64,000 nucleotides of DNA from Adiantum capillus-veneris (taxonomy: Eukaryota > Streptophyta > Polypodiopsida > Polypodiales > Pteridaceae), in contig CM043970.1 in NCBI GenBank assembly GCA_014529385.2, positions 67,478,567 through 67,542,566 of the forward strand, written 5' to 3'. A program made the position numbers and the translations under genes. Positions 51,479 to 62,946 of this stretch are shown piece after piece. The notes under the pieces are model-generated. The model ran no database searches. It was not told the DNA's origin and saw nothing but the letters and a program-made list of their open reading frames with translations. The stretch's first letter is position 1. Every line of letters starts with the position of its first letter.

Positions 51479-53546
51479 TGAGGGCGAGCTTTTTGAAATG
51501 GGGCCTCTAAACCCAAACCAATGGGCCTACCCTCACAAAATGTTCGTAAAGAGGTACGCACACTACTTGGGGCACCACCTTCTTTTGAGAGTGGAGAAGG
51601 AAACCAATCAAAATAACACTTGCACTCACCCACTCAAGCAACACACTTTGAGAACCCTTACTCTATGTACACTTTGGACACTTGACACCATCAACGATTA
51701 TGCAACCCAATGCCGTGCATCAAATATAAATATGCAATTTGTGGAATAGCATTCACCTTCTCCCCATAAGAATACCCATGATACATCCAAACTCCTCCTC
51801 TCTCAAGCACTCATCAAAAAAATCATGCGCACAAGACCTACCTCTCAAACACACAAGAGAATCACCTACATCGAACTAGCACACTTTGCATAGAGAGCTC
51901 ATCTCCATCTATGCAATGCCGTGACAAATAAAATCACCATGAGAGGTAGCCACATGCATATGTAATGAAGCAAAACAGAGTTGTAGTGAGAATTTTCTTT
52001 AGACTAATTGAATAAGTGTGGAGAAACAAACCCATGGTAAATTAAGAGTAGAACACTTACTTGATTTCTCGCACACCTTTTAAGGGGTAGACAGACGCTG
52101 GCTAACCATCACGAATTGCGACACTTGATTGTTTGAAGATGATTTAACGATCATTAACATAACCATGAGAGAGATCATGATGTATTTACAAGTTATTGAG
52201 GTGCTACAATGATTTATTGGGTTGATGGAGTAAGAGATTGTAGAATAGAAAGAGTGGAGGATAGAGTTGCACTTCCTCCAAAGAGGAGGGTTAGGAGGGA
52301 GGATGTGAAAGAGGGAGAGTTGGGGGTTTCTCTACTATTGATCAAGAACAACATGAAGTTCAAAATATAGGTGTGTGTCCTTGAGTCTCTCCAAGGGGGG
52401 CTATTTATAGCTGTGTAGGAGTGGGATTATGCTACACTTAATTAGGGTGATCGATTAGCCCTAATTAAGTGTCCTTTGACCACTCATTGAATATTGGACA
52501 TAAAAGGGACTATTTATTCACTAAAAATATCATTTTAGACCGTGAAGGCTCCATAGGCATGCATAATGTAGGTGGGCTCCATCATGAGGCCCTACGGGTG
52601 GCTCCTGTGGGGTATCTCAACTGTCTGTCTTGGCATTTAGAAAGCATCTTTAGGTTGGTCCCATCACATGCAAGTGACCTTGAACACTCATTGCTCTTCT
52701 AGAAGATGAGTAGGGGAAAAATAAGATCTCACCCTCTTGATTTACTTGATTTACAGTTCCCTTTTGGTGCGAATCTGACAGATTTACACTATTTTGACCA
52801 TAACGTTTTACCTGTAGCTCGGAATGACATGCTTCAAAGGGAAAATTTGACCTTCTCAACATGTTTGATATGAATTTGGACTATTCTTCATGCCCATGCA
52901 CCAAGAAATTCTGTTTGGAAGGTTCACACTAGGCTAGGGAACCTTTTGCTTCCAAGTCTTCTTGTATGGGCCCTTTGCTTGTATGCATCCAAGGGGAATC
53001 ATGCTTTTTCAAAAGGGTATGATGCTTAAACAAATAGAGGAGGGCCCAATATTATTTTCTTGTTAAAAGAATATACAATTTGAGTCTTTTTGAAAGGAGA
53101 AAAACTATATGTATATTCTTAAGAGATATTGGGCCACTTATGTAGGGGGCATAGAAGACTTGTAGAGATGGACCATAATCTTTGGTAAAGACAAGTGGAG
53201 AGTTGATTTTCCATGGTAATTTATCTATATGGGATGGAAGATGGATATATTATTTTTCTACTACTAATTCACAAGAGGTAAGAAAGTTTGGGGGTAGATA
53301 GTTGGTTATTGTATGCTTAATTTTATTTAGAAAGCAAAAAAGAAAAGGGTGGTAATATAAATATATGACTAAGGTGACATTTTTGGCAAGAGTAGGATGT
53401 ATGTGTCACCACAAAGGTTAAATGAAGAGGGGGAATTTACTCTAGATAACTTAATAGCGTAGAAAAATATATACACATATGAGGAAGAGGACGTTGAGTA
53501 GGCTGAAAAATGTTGCAAAAAGATGGTTACCATTTTATGCCATTCA
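51479..53546 (-). repeat. 5' LTR of element G
   Basis: On the minus strand it runs from TGAATGGCATAAAATGG (53546) to ..CGCCCTCA (51479). It aligns end to end with 43276-45342. Confidence 0.92.
52401..52410 (-). promoter_or_regulatory. TATA box in the 5' LTR of element G
   Basis: CTATAAATAG on the minus strand, about 1.14 kb into the LTR, with CCCCCCTTGGAGAGACTC downstream. This is the likely promoter of the element. Confidence 0.6.
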
Positions 53547-53551
53547 CTATT
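53547..53551. repeat. Target duplication of element G, right copy
   Basis: CTATT, matching 43271-43275. Confidence 0.75.
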
Positions 53552-53559
53552 AAATAAGT

Positions 53560-54540
53560 TTTGTAAGGATGGGTGCATCTTTGATTCACCACTTGGCCAA
53601 TCTAAAGAAGTTCTTGGAGGCGAGAAAGAAAATTTGCAATCCACAATCATGCCACCTTAAGCAAGTTTTGGAAGGAAAAGCTCATCAACCTCTATTTAGT
53701 GCTTGGATTTTTCAAAAAATATTTAAGAAGGTTTGGTGCATCCTAGATCCACCACTTGGTCATTCTAAACATAGTACGAAAGGGGAAATGCATCCTAAAT
53801 CCACCATCTTCTCATTATATATAGTTTGTGCAATGAAATATGCATCCTAAATCAAATCAAAGTCATTCTAATGACGTTTTGAATGGCGGTGTGCATCCTA
53901 TATATTGAATCAAAACAAGTTGTGGAAACTAGTACTCGTCTTAGATCCACCACTTGGCCAATCTAGAAATCATGGAAGAGTAGATACTAGCTCAATCATG
54001 GAAGAGTAGATACTAGCTCAATCAAAGATTCAATCATAGTTGTTGAAGTGTCCATCCATCCAAGGTCCACCACTTGGACTACCTTAATGGCTTCTGTCAA
54101 AGTGAGTGTATTCTAAATCCGCCACTTGGCCAACCTTAATGGCTTCTGTCTGAGTGATTATATTTTAAATCCACAACAAACATTTTTCACCACTTGTCAC
54201 ATCCTTGATCCACAATAAGTGACCATTTTAAACAACTTATAGAAGCTTTGTTGCATTTAGATCTACCACTTGTCCGTTCTAAAAAAATTATAGAACACAT
54301 ATTGTTTTTTTATATGCATCACTTGGAGATTTGAAGTTCAAGTTCTTGTTGAGGAGTAAGGGAAATCTTAATCCACCACCAAGCCACTTTGAGCAAGGTG
54401 TGAGAAGGAAAAGTGCATCTTGTATTTAGTACTTGCCCTTTTGAAACAAATTAAGGAAGTTTGGTGCATCCAAGATCCATCACAAGACCATTCTAAACAT
54501 GGTGGTGTAAGATAAAAAATGCATCCTAGATTCACTACCT
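53560..54540. repeat. Interspersed 200-270 bp repeat, copies 1 and 2
   Basis: 53570-53830 and 54340-54540 share the series AGTTCTTG..GGAG, AATCCACCA..AAG.CACTTTAAGCAAG, GGAAAAG.TCATC and GGTTTGGTGCATCC..GATCCA. A third copy is at 56640-56870. There is no gene. Confidence 0.7.
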
Positions 54541-55860
54541 TTACATTCTACTTGTCCAAGCCAAGATCTATTGAGTTATAGAGGACCGTAAGATCCACCA
54601 CTTGCATAATATATGCCCTATTGAAACATAGAGAGCCATTAGGTTCACCACTTGTCCAATCTATGTTCCATTCAAACAGAGAAGACCATAAGGTCCCATT
54701 CTATGGTCTATTCAAGAATGGAGAGCCATGAGGTCCACCACTTGTCCAATCTATGCTCCATTTAAGCATAGAGAGCCACAAGACCCCCACTTCTCCAAGC
54801 TAAGATCGATTCAAGCATAGAAAAACACAAGGTCCATCACTTGTCTAGTCTATGATTTATTGAAGGGTATAGAGCCATAAGATCCACCACTTGTCCAAGG
54901 AACTAACCCATTCAAGCATAGAAAGATACACGGTTCACCACATGTCCAATCTCTGCTCTATTGAAAGATAGAGATCCATAAGGTCCACCACTTGTCTAAT
55001 CTATGCTCCATTAAAGCATAGAGGACCATAAGGACCACCACTTGTCCAATTTATGCTCTATTGAAACATAGAGAGCCATTAAATCCAACATGTTCAAGCT
55101 ATGCTCCATTCCACCATAGGTACCCACAAGGTCCACCACATGTCCAAGCAAAGTGCCATTCTTGCATAGAGAGCCACAAGGTTCACCACTAAATCTAAGC
55201 TCTATTGAAGCATAGAGAACCATAATGTGTACCACTTTTCCAAGCTATGCTCCATTCCATCATAAAAGATCATTCAAGCATAAGGTCTACCACTTTTCCA
55301 AGCTATGATCCATTCAAGCATATAGAACCATATAGTCACCACCACTTGTCCAATCTATGATTTACTCAAGCATAGAGATTCATGAGTTCTACCACTTGTC
55401 CAAGCTCTACTCTATTCAATCATAGAGAGACACAATGTCCACCGATCTAGCTCTATTGAGCCATAAGCTCCACCATGTGTCCAAGCTATGCTCCATTCAA
55501 TCATAGAGGACCATAAGGTTTACCACTTGTCCAAACTATGCTCTATTGAAGCATATACAAACACAAGGTCCACCACTTATCCAAGCTAAGCTACAGTTGA
55601 CCATAGAGATCCACAAGGTCCACTACTTGTTCAATCTATGGTCTATTGAAGCATAGAGAGCCATAAGATCCACCAATTGTCCAAGCTATGCTCCATTCAA
55701 GCATAGGGGACCATAAGATCCATCACTTACCAGATCTATGCTCTATTGAAGCATAGAGATCTATAAGGTTCTCCACTTGTCCAAGCTATGTCCCATTCAA
55801 GTGTAGAGAGTCACTAGTTCCAAAATAGGCTCCATTGAAGCATAAAAATAGAGATAGACA
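54540..55860. repeat. Minisatellite of about 50-bp units, each with a 7-bp stem hairpin
   Basis: About two dozen diverged units follow ATAAGGTCCACCACTTGTCC, then AA(G/T)CTATGCT, a 7-base loop, and AGCATAGAGAGCC. CTATGCT and AGCATAG are exact inverted repeats. The loop is CCATTCA in one type of unit and CTATTGA in another. Toward the right end the two types alternate, giving a period of about 100 bp. No ORF on either strand is supported. Confidence 0.85.
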
Positions 55861-56639
55861 CACTACATGGCCACAAGCTTCTATCTTATTTTCAATATAT
55901 CATCCCTAGTGTCAATGATTCATTGCTCTCAAGCTTCATTATATGCCCAACCACAAGTATCATGGGTTATTTAGTCTTAATTTCCACCACTTGTTCAACC
56001 TAAAGTATCATTGATTATTTAACGTCAATCCCCATCACTTGTCTAACTTATAGTCCACTGTAATATATTTATTGTGGTTTTAAGCTTCAACTTTTCTAAC
56101 CTTCTTTCATTTTTAGGATGGACTTTGAATCTGGGGGGAAAGTGCACATGGTACTTGACAATGAAATTGTTTTTGTACGTTGTGTGTGTAGAACCAATGA
56201 AGACTCCACTCATTGTGGTGTAAAGATAGGGCAAGGAAATGTATCCATACTAGTGGAGAAATCCATTCTAAACAATCTATTCTAAAAGCTTTTGTACATC
56301 CTAGATCCACCAGTTGTCCATTCTTAACAAGTTTGGAAGGCAACATTCTTCGTATTCCATGAATTCACGATTTGAATGATGTTTTTTAAGGAAATGTGCA
56401 TATGAGGTTCACTACTTGGCCATTCCAAATAGCTATTATAATGGGAGGTGAAATCTATACCCATAACTTGGTGCTTCTAAGTAACCAAAAGACAAATGAG
56501 TGAAACTTAGAACTACCATTTGGCCATTCTAAACAAGTCTTAGAAGGTGGTAGCATCTTAAACCAAACATTTCAAACAAGTTGTGGAAGGGTGGTTAGTG
56601 CACTCAATAAACTGGTACTTTTCCATTCAAAGAACATTG
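55861..56639. other. Repeat-rich non-coding stretch
   Basis: Degenerate CCACCACTTGTCC- and CACCACTTGGCCATTCTAAA-type phrases. No gene is supported. The small minus-strand ORFs at 56043-56346 show no motif. Confidence 0.45.
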
Positions 56640-56870
56640 TGTAAATATGGGTGTATCCTAGATCCACCATTTGTCCAATCTAAAAAAGTTCTTGAGAGGA
56701 GCAAGGAAATTTCCAATCCACCATCAAGACACTTTAAGCAAGGTATGGATGGAAAAGTGCATCCTTTACTTAACCTTTAGCTATTCTAAACAAGTTTTAC
56801 ATGGGTTTGGTACACCCAAATCCACTACTGGGATATTCTTAACGGTACAAAATAAAAAATGCATTCAAAA
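56640..56870. repeat. Interspersed repeat, copy 3
   Basis: It matches 53570-53830: CCTAGATCCACCA, AGTTCTTGAGAGGAG, AATCCACCATCAAGACACTT, TAAGCAAG and GGTTTGGTACA. Confidence 0.7.
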
Positions 56871-57198
56871 TGAACTATTGCATAAATTGCTAATGCATAT
56901 GTTTATGCTCTGATTAAATATGTACAATGAGATACAAATTCTTGCATGGATTACGTTTAACATGATACATGAACTTTGAAATAGAGCATTATTATGCTAG
57001 CTCAAAAAATCTTGTGAACTTCCATAGATATCACTTTAGGAACAGATTTCTGTATGAAATCAAGCATTCATTGCATAACATGGTAATGTCATCACAACTC
57101 ACAGCTTTTATCATGATACATACTCAGTAAGGAGTCGGTTTCAAATAGATTATCAACAACTTTCACATAAGGGACTTTATCATGAGATTTTTGTGATG
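56871..57198. other. Intergenic, nothing recognised
   Basis: AT-rich and without repeats or motifs. Confidence 0.4.
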
Positions 57199-57746
57199 TC
57201 ATGTAAATTCATATTCTGCAAGAAGCTCTTCACCACTTTCTATGTGGCGAAGGGTTCAACACAAACATAGACACATTTATCCAAGCTAATTTTTGTTGTG
57301 GTGGCTTTATGCCAAGGTGGAAAATTGGGATCAAAAGTATAACATACATTTGGACTCATACATAGACCATGAGTACTAATTATATATCCTACCAAATTTC
57401 CATCTTCTAAGTCACCAACAATATATATCTCATCATCCACACAATTGACATTTGGATCCTCCAGAAGTGAGTACCTAGGCGCCCTTGGAGATATCTTGCA
57501 CAACTTCTTCCAAGTATCATAGAAATACTTATCACCACCATAATGGAGAATAGTCATACCCTTCTGAAGATGTGTATGCACAAAAAGCCCATAACCAGCT
57601 CCTTGTATATTTGAAGCTTGTACTTCAAAGATAATACCACTTATCTCAAAGACTTTATCCTTTGAAATGGGAAAAGTTTGTATACCAAGAGGATCATCAT
57701 GCCACACATAATGTGAAAGACATTGTCTTTTAATATCTCTTATCAT
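57199..57746 (-). pseudogene. SET-domain protein remnant with a C-terminal frameshift
   Basis: 168 open codons contain VQASNIQGAGYGLFV, KGMTILHYGG, YSLLEDPNVNCVDD, GDLEDGNLVGYIIS, SPNVCY. After a frameshift next to the TAG at 57240, GEELLAEYEF follows. The order GxGYGLF, YGG, GN..YI, PN, EELL.EY is that of a SET domain, the lysine methyltransferase fold that binds S-adenosylmethionine. The usual N-H-S motif is not conserved (GYIISTHG), so catalysis is doubtful even without the shift. A stop lies upstream of the Met, and an intron there cannot be excluded. It lies in the same direction as the DGQH pseudogene 0.5 kb upstream. Confidence 0.6.
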
Positions 57747-58269
57747 TTTTGAGTCTTCAATAAAAATATGTTTAACATATTTTGGTTAAAAAATGTCAAA
57801 CGTTATAGACTATATGTTTTAGTTAAGTTTTATATGTCATGAAGTATCGATTCAACATAGTAAAGAATCAATTTTTTGTATGCCAATTTACATTGAAAAA
57901 AAAATAGTAGATATGTTACTTCAAATTATTGATGTAATAAGTAATGATTTATCTTTCCTATAATTTTATAATATTAAGAAAACGTTTACTGCATGATACT
58001 TTTGAGCAAAAATAAAGTCAAAGATCTTAAATCAATGATTAATATACTTGACAATATACATGATGAAACTATCCTTACATGTTTAAAAAAGGATATCAAA
58101 CTTATTTCAAAATAAAAAGCTTAATTACATGACAAATGGGTATAGAAGCTTAGCTCATATTTGCTTCAAGGTTCAAAAAGTATGTAACTGATATGGGTGT
58201 CTCACTTGTTGATGTTCTTGTCGTGTTTGATACTCCATGGTCATCAATGGGTTGATCTAATTGATCACT
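57747..58269. other. AT-rich intergenic or intronic sequence
   Basis: No coding frame or repeat is seen between the two minus-strand pseudogenes. Confidence 0.4.
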
Positions 58270-59421
58270 TTAAAGTTTTGTCCATTTTTTGACATAGCCA
58301 TGCTGATTTGCAAAGCTCAAAAGTCTTGTTTTAAGCTTTCTCTGGTCGTCAGTATTGTCCACAAGGCATAACACTTTCCTTTTCTGCTTGAGTCCCAACT
58401 TTGTTATGTAGCCATCATTGAACAGGTCAATAAGCTTGAAATCTTGTTTGCAATACTTTTGAATGCATTGCTTGATTGTCAAGTCCTTGTTGAGTTGTAG
58501 AAACTCGACATCTGACAATTGACTCACACTTCCAAAATATAGATCAAGGTGTCCTGCATCTAGTATTATGGATTGTGTCCCTAGATTGGAAGAACTAATA
58601 AGTCCTCAAAGGCATCTCCCTTGCTTAAGAACACAAGTGTGGTGAAGAATTCTATAGCACCAGTAAATTCCAAATGCTTCACATTGTGCAATGCCTCGAA
58701 AAATTGTATTTTGAACATATTTGTCATACTTTGCAAAGTAGACTATAACTGCACATAGTCTTTATTATTCAAAAAAGAAAGGATCACACATTGTGGTTCT
58801 GTTGACCCACCTGCAATAGCCATAATGCCACCTATGAGATCTTTGAGTCTTTCAGCTGACCATTGTAGATTGCTCTCCAAATCACGTGTGTGTCCAAGAT
58901 ACACAATCCTATTGAGATAGGATTGTTTAGATGGTACTCTAGAGTAAGATCTTCCCTCCATTTGAAGACTGACAACATATACAGACCATGGAAGATCTAT
59001 AATTGAATCTTCTTTGTCTTTCATAATGTTGATCGTCCATTGGATATACTTTCTTGCCTCTTCTGAAAAATCAATCTTCTTTGTACCACGTTGTAATTGT
59101 GATGTTAGCCAAGTATCACAGAGTGTTAAGAAATGGAAGTAAACAACATCATTAATGTTGTATGTGGTAGAAAGCTCCTCCCAAATTTCACATGGATTCT
59201 CCTCATTGAGCACATTGAATTGCTCAAGAAACTCATCTTGAATAATTCTATTTTGTTTCAGTTACTTGATATGATCAGTCATGTCCATTACACTTGGTGT
59301 GTCCTTTGCACCCTTAGACAAAACAATCATTCCAGTTTCTATTGTTGTTTGAATCTTTTCTACTTCGTCTTTGTCTAAACCACACAAATATCTAAAAATT
59401 GTCGCCAATGGATTCTTATCA

Positions 59422-59423
<2 letters not shown>

Positions 59424-59460
<37 letters not shown>
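59424..59460. repeat. CT microsatellite in coding sequence
   Basis: A pure CT run on the plus strand; GA on the minus strand encodes alternating Arg-Glu in the frame of the DGQH pseudogene. Confidence 0.95.
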
Positions 59461-59461
<1 letters not shown>

Positions 59462-59576
59462 ATTGCTCTATGATCTTCAACCATCGATCATAAATAGGAT
59501 CAAAGTAAGTGACCATATGAGCTTGTTTGGTGATGAATGATGCACCAGCAGATATCCTTGCCATTTTGAGAAATGC

Positions 59577-59662
59577 CTACAAGACCAAAACAAATTAAAT
59601 ATAAGAATTTCAGTTGTTTTCTCATCATATAACCATGAGGGCGAAAGAAAAAGAAAACTTAC
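59577..59662 (-). other. Probable GT-AG intron (86 nt)
   Basis: Donor GAT/GTAAGT and acceptor TTGTAG/GCA keep the reading frame (HTPWD then AFLKM). The interior is T-rich, as in plant introns. Confidence 0.65.
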
Positions 59663-60180
59663 ATCCCAAGGTGTGTGAGATTCTGCACCTTCCTTTTCTC
59701 CAATATTTGGACGTGATGGGCATTTTTGAAATATGCACTGACTGCAAAGATGCTTGAGAATGTCATTGTAAGGTTGCTTAATATGTAGCACCTTGGCCTC
59801 CTCATTTGTTATGGCTAATATGGCTGTTACAACTTGTGAGGATGGATCTAACAATCCGGGCCTTTCTTTTCTCATAAACTTGTATTAGATCCTGGGAGCC
59901 ACCATCCTTTTTCATTTCTTGAAATCATTACATTTTCGCCACATAAATTGAGTGTTGTCCATCAATGATCCAAAACTTGTATTCAACAAGTCTTTCTTCT
60001 TCTACCTCAGTACGTGTGTTGACCGCTAGGTCAACAACACAACATAACTCAAGTTTCGTACCAAAGTCTTATCTTTTGCGAGTTATGAAATGTTGCGGAT
60101 TATGGCTATAAACGTCATTTGTAATGAGTAGTTATTCTAGTTTCGGAAGCCGGGGTGCAATGGCACTTCCAGATTGTAAA

Positions 60181-60956
60181 TACAAAGCCATTTGACCCTT
60201 TCAACCCCATTTTTGGTTAAACCTAAGGTAGCCGTAGTATTGAGGCGGTCCGGGGCGGGCAACAAGAAGAGTGGCCTCTAGACACCCTTCAAGGCTCCCG
60301 TGCTGCTCAATGGGGCTGGGGCACAACACAACACAAACCAAAACAACAAACCCACCGCCAAATCCCAACTACACAAGGGGCACCACCTAGTTTAAGAGCG
60401 AACTAGGACACAAAAGAGGAGAATCGTTAGAGCAACCCACAAACAAGCAAGGAATTTACACTAACCCTAACACCAATGGAATACTCTCACACACTAAAAC
60501 ACGAGAGAGAGAGAGAGAGAGAGAGAGATAGTGCTCGGGCTGCTTTGAAACGTATCGGCGATGATCAAGCAAACACAACTATATATTTAAGAAAGAGAGA
60601 GAAAGGGGGAGGGGGTGCTTGTTGCATTAATACCTTCTTACAAATCTGTCATGACAAATCAAAGTGAGATTAGTACTTGTTCAACATAGCTTGCGTAAAT
60701 TTCACCACAACACATCACAAGAAAAGCCACCCCAATCACTGTCTTAAGGCCAGGGGAGTCCTCTCCACCCTGTCGCCCTCTTACAGTATGTGGGATTTAT
60801 GGCTAGATTGATGACAACACCAGAGACAAGCTATCAAGAACTTAGCAAAAAAAACACCAAGACACTTACGCATCATTGTTGTCCATTACTTCACGTTGGA
60901 AGGGAGACAAAGTATCCAAGCTTAGTCCAAATCCACCCTCCTTGATTCAGCGAATG
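60181..60956. other. Non-coding stretch upstream of the DGQH pseudogene
   Basis: No gene is supported. It contains a GA microsatellite at 60503-60528 and several C/A-rich segments. It may include the 5' region of the pseudogene. Confidence 0.4.
60503..60528. repeat. GA microsatellite
   Basis: Uninterrupted GA dinucleotides. Confidence 0.95.
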
Positions 60957-62918
60957 TTGGGCTTACACTAGTAGGAGAAATGATAGATTTCCTACTCTCA
61001 ATTGAATGATCACTCTCTCTCTTACAATGGCATAGATTTCCCTTGCTAATCCCCTATTACAACACATGCACATGCATAAGACAATGAGCTTCCACTCAAG
61101 AGCTCCTTCTAGAGAGGTTGAGCTTGGCTTCTCAAGCTATAGCATAGTGCTCTTGCTTATGGCTCCCCCCTTTTATGCTAGCTACACCCTCCTTTTATAG
61201 CAATTTTGAAGGCTAGGGTTACTCCTCTAACCATGGTTGGGTTAGATTTTCAGCAATTTATCTAATTTCTTTTTCTTGGAATTATCAAGAAGTTGGTGGG
61301 GAAAGAGAGAGGAGAGAAATGGAGGTGATAGGACTTTTCATAGTGGGTTAGTGTTAGTAGAGTTAGTATTAATTTACAAATGGAATTGGATATTTACAAT
61401 GGGAGTATCCATGTAGGATACAAATAAGGAAGAAAAACTCTTAAGAGGTAAGAAAAGGTGGATTTCTTACAAGGTTGATACTCCAAGTGTCTTGAGTAGG
61501 GCCAATTTTGACGCTTGTTGTCGATCCACTAGCTTTGACGGTACATTTTTTCTCCACTCTTGACCTTCCTTGAGAGACAAGGTAATTGAAGCTGAGTAAT
61601 CAACCACCATGATGCTGTCTTTTAAGAGAAGGGGCTGAATTTTGTGGTTTTTTGATAGATATGGGTAATTTGGAGGAGGAAAAATAAAACTAGGTGGTCA
61701 ATTTTGGAATGGAATTGTGTGTGGGAGGTATGAGTTCACCATGGTTTCTCTTATTCTTCAAGGTTGAGGAGAAGGTGAGTAGTGTGCAGAGAGGAGTGGT
61801 GAGAGAGATGGGGATGATGAGTGGAGAAGTGTGTGTGAAAGAGGAAAATGATAAAGTGGAAGAGAGAGTGTGGCTGCATAGCATGGGAAAATTGGGGTCC
61901 ACTAAAAACATCATAGCTCACAGCTGGTAGCTCCAAAAATCATGAAAAACTTTGGGGTGATTATTCAGAGCATGGGCTATATTTTCTCTTTTGACCACCG
62001 CTCCAAATTCGGAGTGGAGATAGGTGCCAAAATTCTCACCAAAAAGCCTGTTTTTTATGCCTGCAAAAGTCTTTTAGTGGCCCCCTCCTTTGTTGAATTT
62101 GTACAATGCATCCAAGAGTGAGCCCCTCCTTTGTCATATTATAATACCAAGCATTCAAGTTGCCCTTGACCCATGCATGGAGGAGGATTATTGGTGAAAT
62201 AAGAAATATATACATGGTGGGACTAGTGTATGGACTATTCATGGACTTTAGCTCAATGAGCACATGGTGTTAGAATAATGAGTAAAAATAATAATAAAAA
62301 TATGGAGGAGTTATGGATATGGAAAGATATTGGAATCATATGATATGGTCCCTCCTTGAATTATTTTGGGTGAAAGAGGAAAAGGTATGCAAGTAAATAA
62401 TATAATAAAAGTAACCAATGAGTAGAAATCAATTTTTTGTTTTCACGAGGGTGAGGGTGAAAATGTGGGAGTGATTTGTGTAAAGGAAAAATATGAGGTT
62501 AGAGTATGTACATATTGGCAAAAAAATAAAAAATAAAAAAATATAATTATGGTGTAAGAGGATGAAAGAAGGTGTACATAGGTTTAATAAAACACACACC
62601 TAAGTAGAAATATTTAAATAAAATACCAAAATAATTATAAAAAATCCCTATATTTAGGCCATATATACAATGAAATATTTACACACAAAGAGGCCATAAT
62701 ATACTTTTATTTTTTTATTTTTATTTTTATTTTTATTTGGCTCACCTAGCCCAATGACTAGCTAGCTGAGGGTTTTTAAGAAGATATGGAAAAAGTCCCG
62801 TGACTCACGCACGCCTATGTACAGTGAAATGGTAGGGATAGCCACAGTGTTTGGGTGATTTTGGTAGGGTGAGGTAACTCACTGTGGCAATTACAAAGAG
62901 CCGAAAAAACGACTATCA
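60957..62918 (-). repeat. Putative 3' LTR of element H
   Basis: The right edge is set by the purine tract at 62919-62934 and the minus-strand start TGATAGTCG. The left edge is tentative: plus TGTTGGGCTTACACTAG at 60957 would give a minus-strand end of ..CCCAACA and a length (1.96 kb) close to the LTRs of element G. The second LTR is outside the window. Small ORFs at 61690-61930 on both strands are not supported. A TATTTTTATTTTT run lies at 62707-62745. Confidence 0.5.
61191..61200 (-). promoter_or_regulatory. TATA box in the LTR of element H
   Basis: CTATAAAAGG on the minus strand, followed at about 15-20 bp by AGCATAAAAGGGGGGAGCC. Confidence 0.5.
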
Positions 62919-62934
62919 TTAGCCCTCCCCCTGG
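62919..62934 (-). other. Polypurine tract of element H
   Basis: Minus-strand CCAGGGGGAGGGCTAA immediately before TGATAG, the same tract as in element G. Confidence 0.75.
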
Positions 62935-62946
62935 ATGATGGTATAT

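Larger units (their letters stand above)
43276..53546 (-). mobile_element. Tat-lineage Ty3/gypsy element G, nearly complete, 10.3 kb
   Basis: Two LTRs of about 2067 bp (43276-45342 and 51479-53546) flank a minus-strand interior with gag, protease, RT, two RNase H domains and integrase. CTATT occurs at 43271-43275 and 53547-53551 as a target duplication, with a one-base ambiguity at the LTR start. The LTRs differ at roughly 3-4% of positions in the first 500 bp by my hand count. The second, archaeal-type RNase H defines the Tat group. Coding damage is light compared with other elements here: a few nonsense codons and one clear frameshift. Confidence 0.93.
58270..60180 (-). pseudogene. Spliced pseudogene with a ParB-like DGQH motif, family not certain
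   Basis: From about 60180 the minus strand reads, with stops, LEVPLHPGFRN, NDVYSHNPQHFITRKR, VDLAVNTRTEVEEERLVEYKFWIIDGQH split as TRTEVEEERLVEYKF and WIIDGQHSIYVAK. A DGQH segment after a beta strand is typical of ParB-like nuclease folds. After a shift, 59875-59663 is open (VVTAILAITNEEAKVLHIKQ) and ends at GAT-GTAAGT. An 86-nt T-rich intron (59577-59662) ends in TTGTAG, and the frame continues in phase with AFLKMARISAGASF. Further down are a microsatellite-encoded RE repeat, a TAA at 59262, a long open part (59213-58743), a TAG, a frameshift near 58590 and the end at 58270. Total would be about 600 residues. The role is unknown. Confidence 0.5.

Noticed and set aside
55011-55235. 74-codon minus-strand ORF
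   Set aside because: It is a translation of the 50-bp minisatellite units, with no support as a gene.
54540-55860. CRISPR-like array of repeats with hairpins
   Set aside because: There are no unique spacers of constant length. The whole unit is repeated, and the context is eukaryotic. It is a minisatellite.
60476-60667. 63-codon plus-strand ORF with Arg-Glu repeat
   Set aside because: Driven by the GA microsatellite; no other support.
61690-61936. Overlapping ORFs on both strands
   Set aside because: They lie in the putative LTR of element H and have biased composition (His/Ser/Pro on one strand) without motifs.
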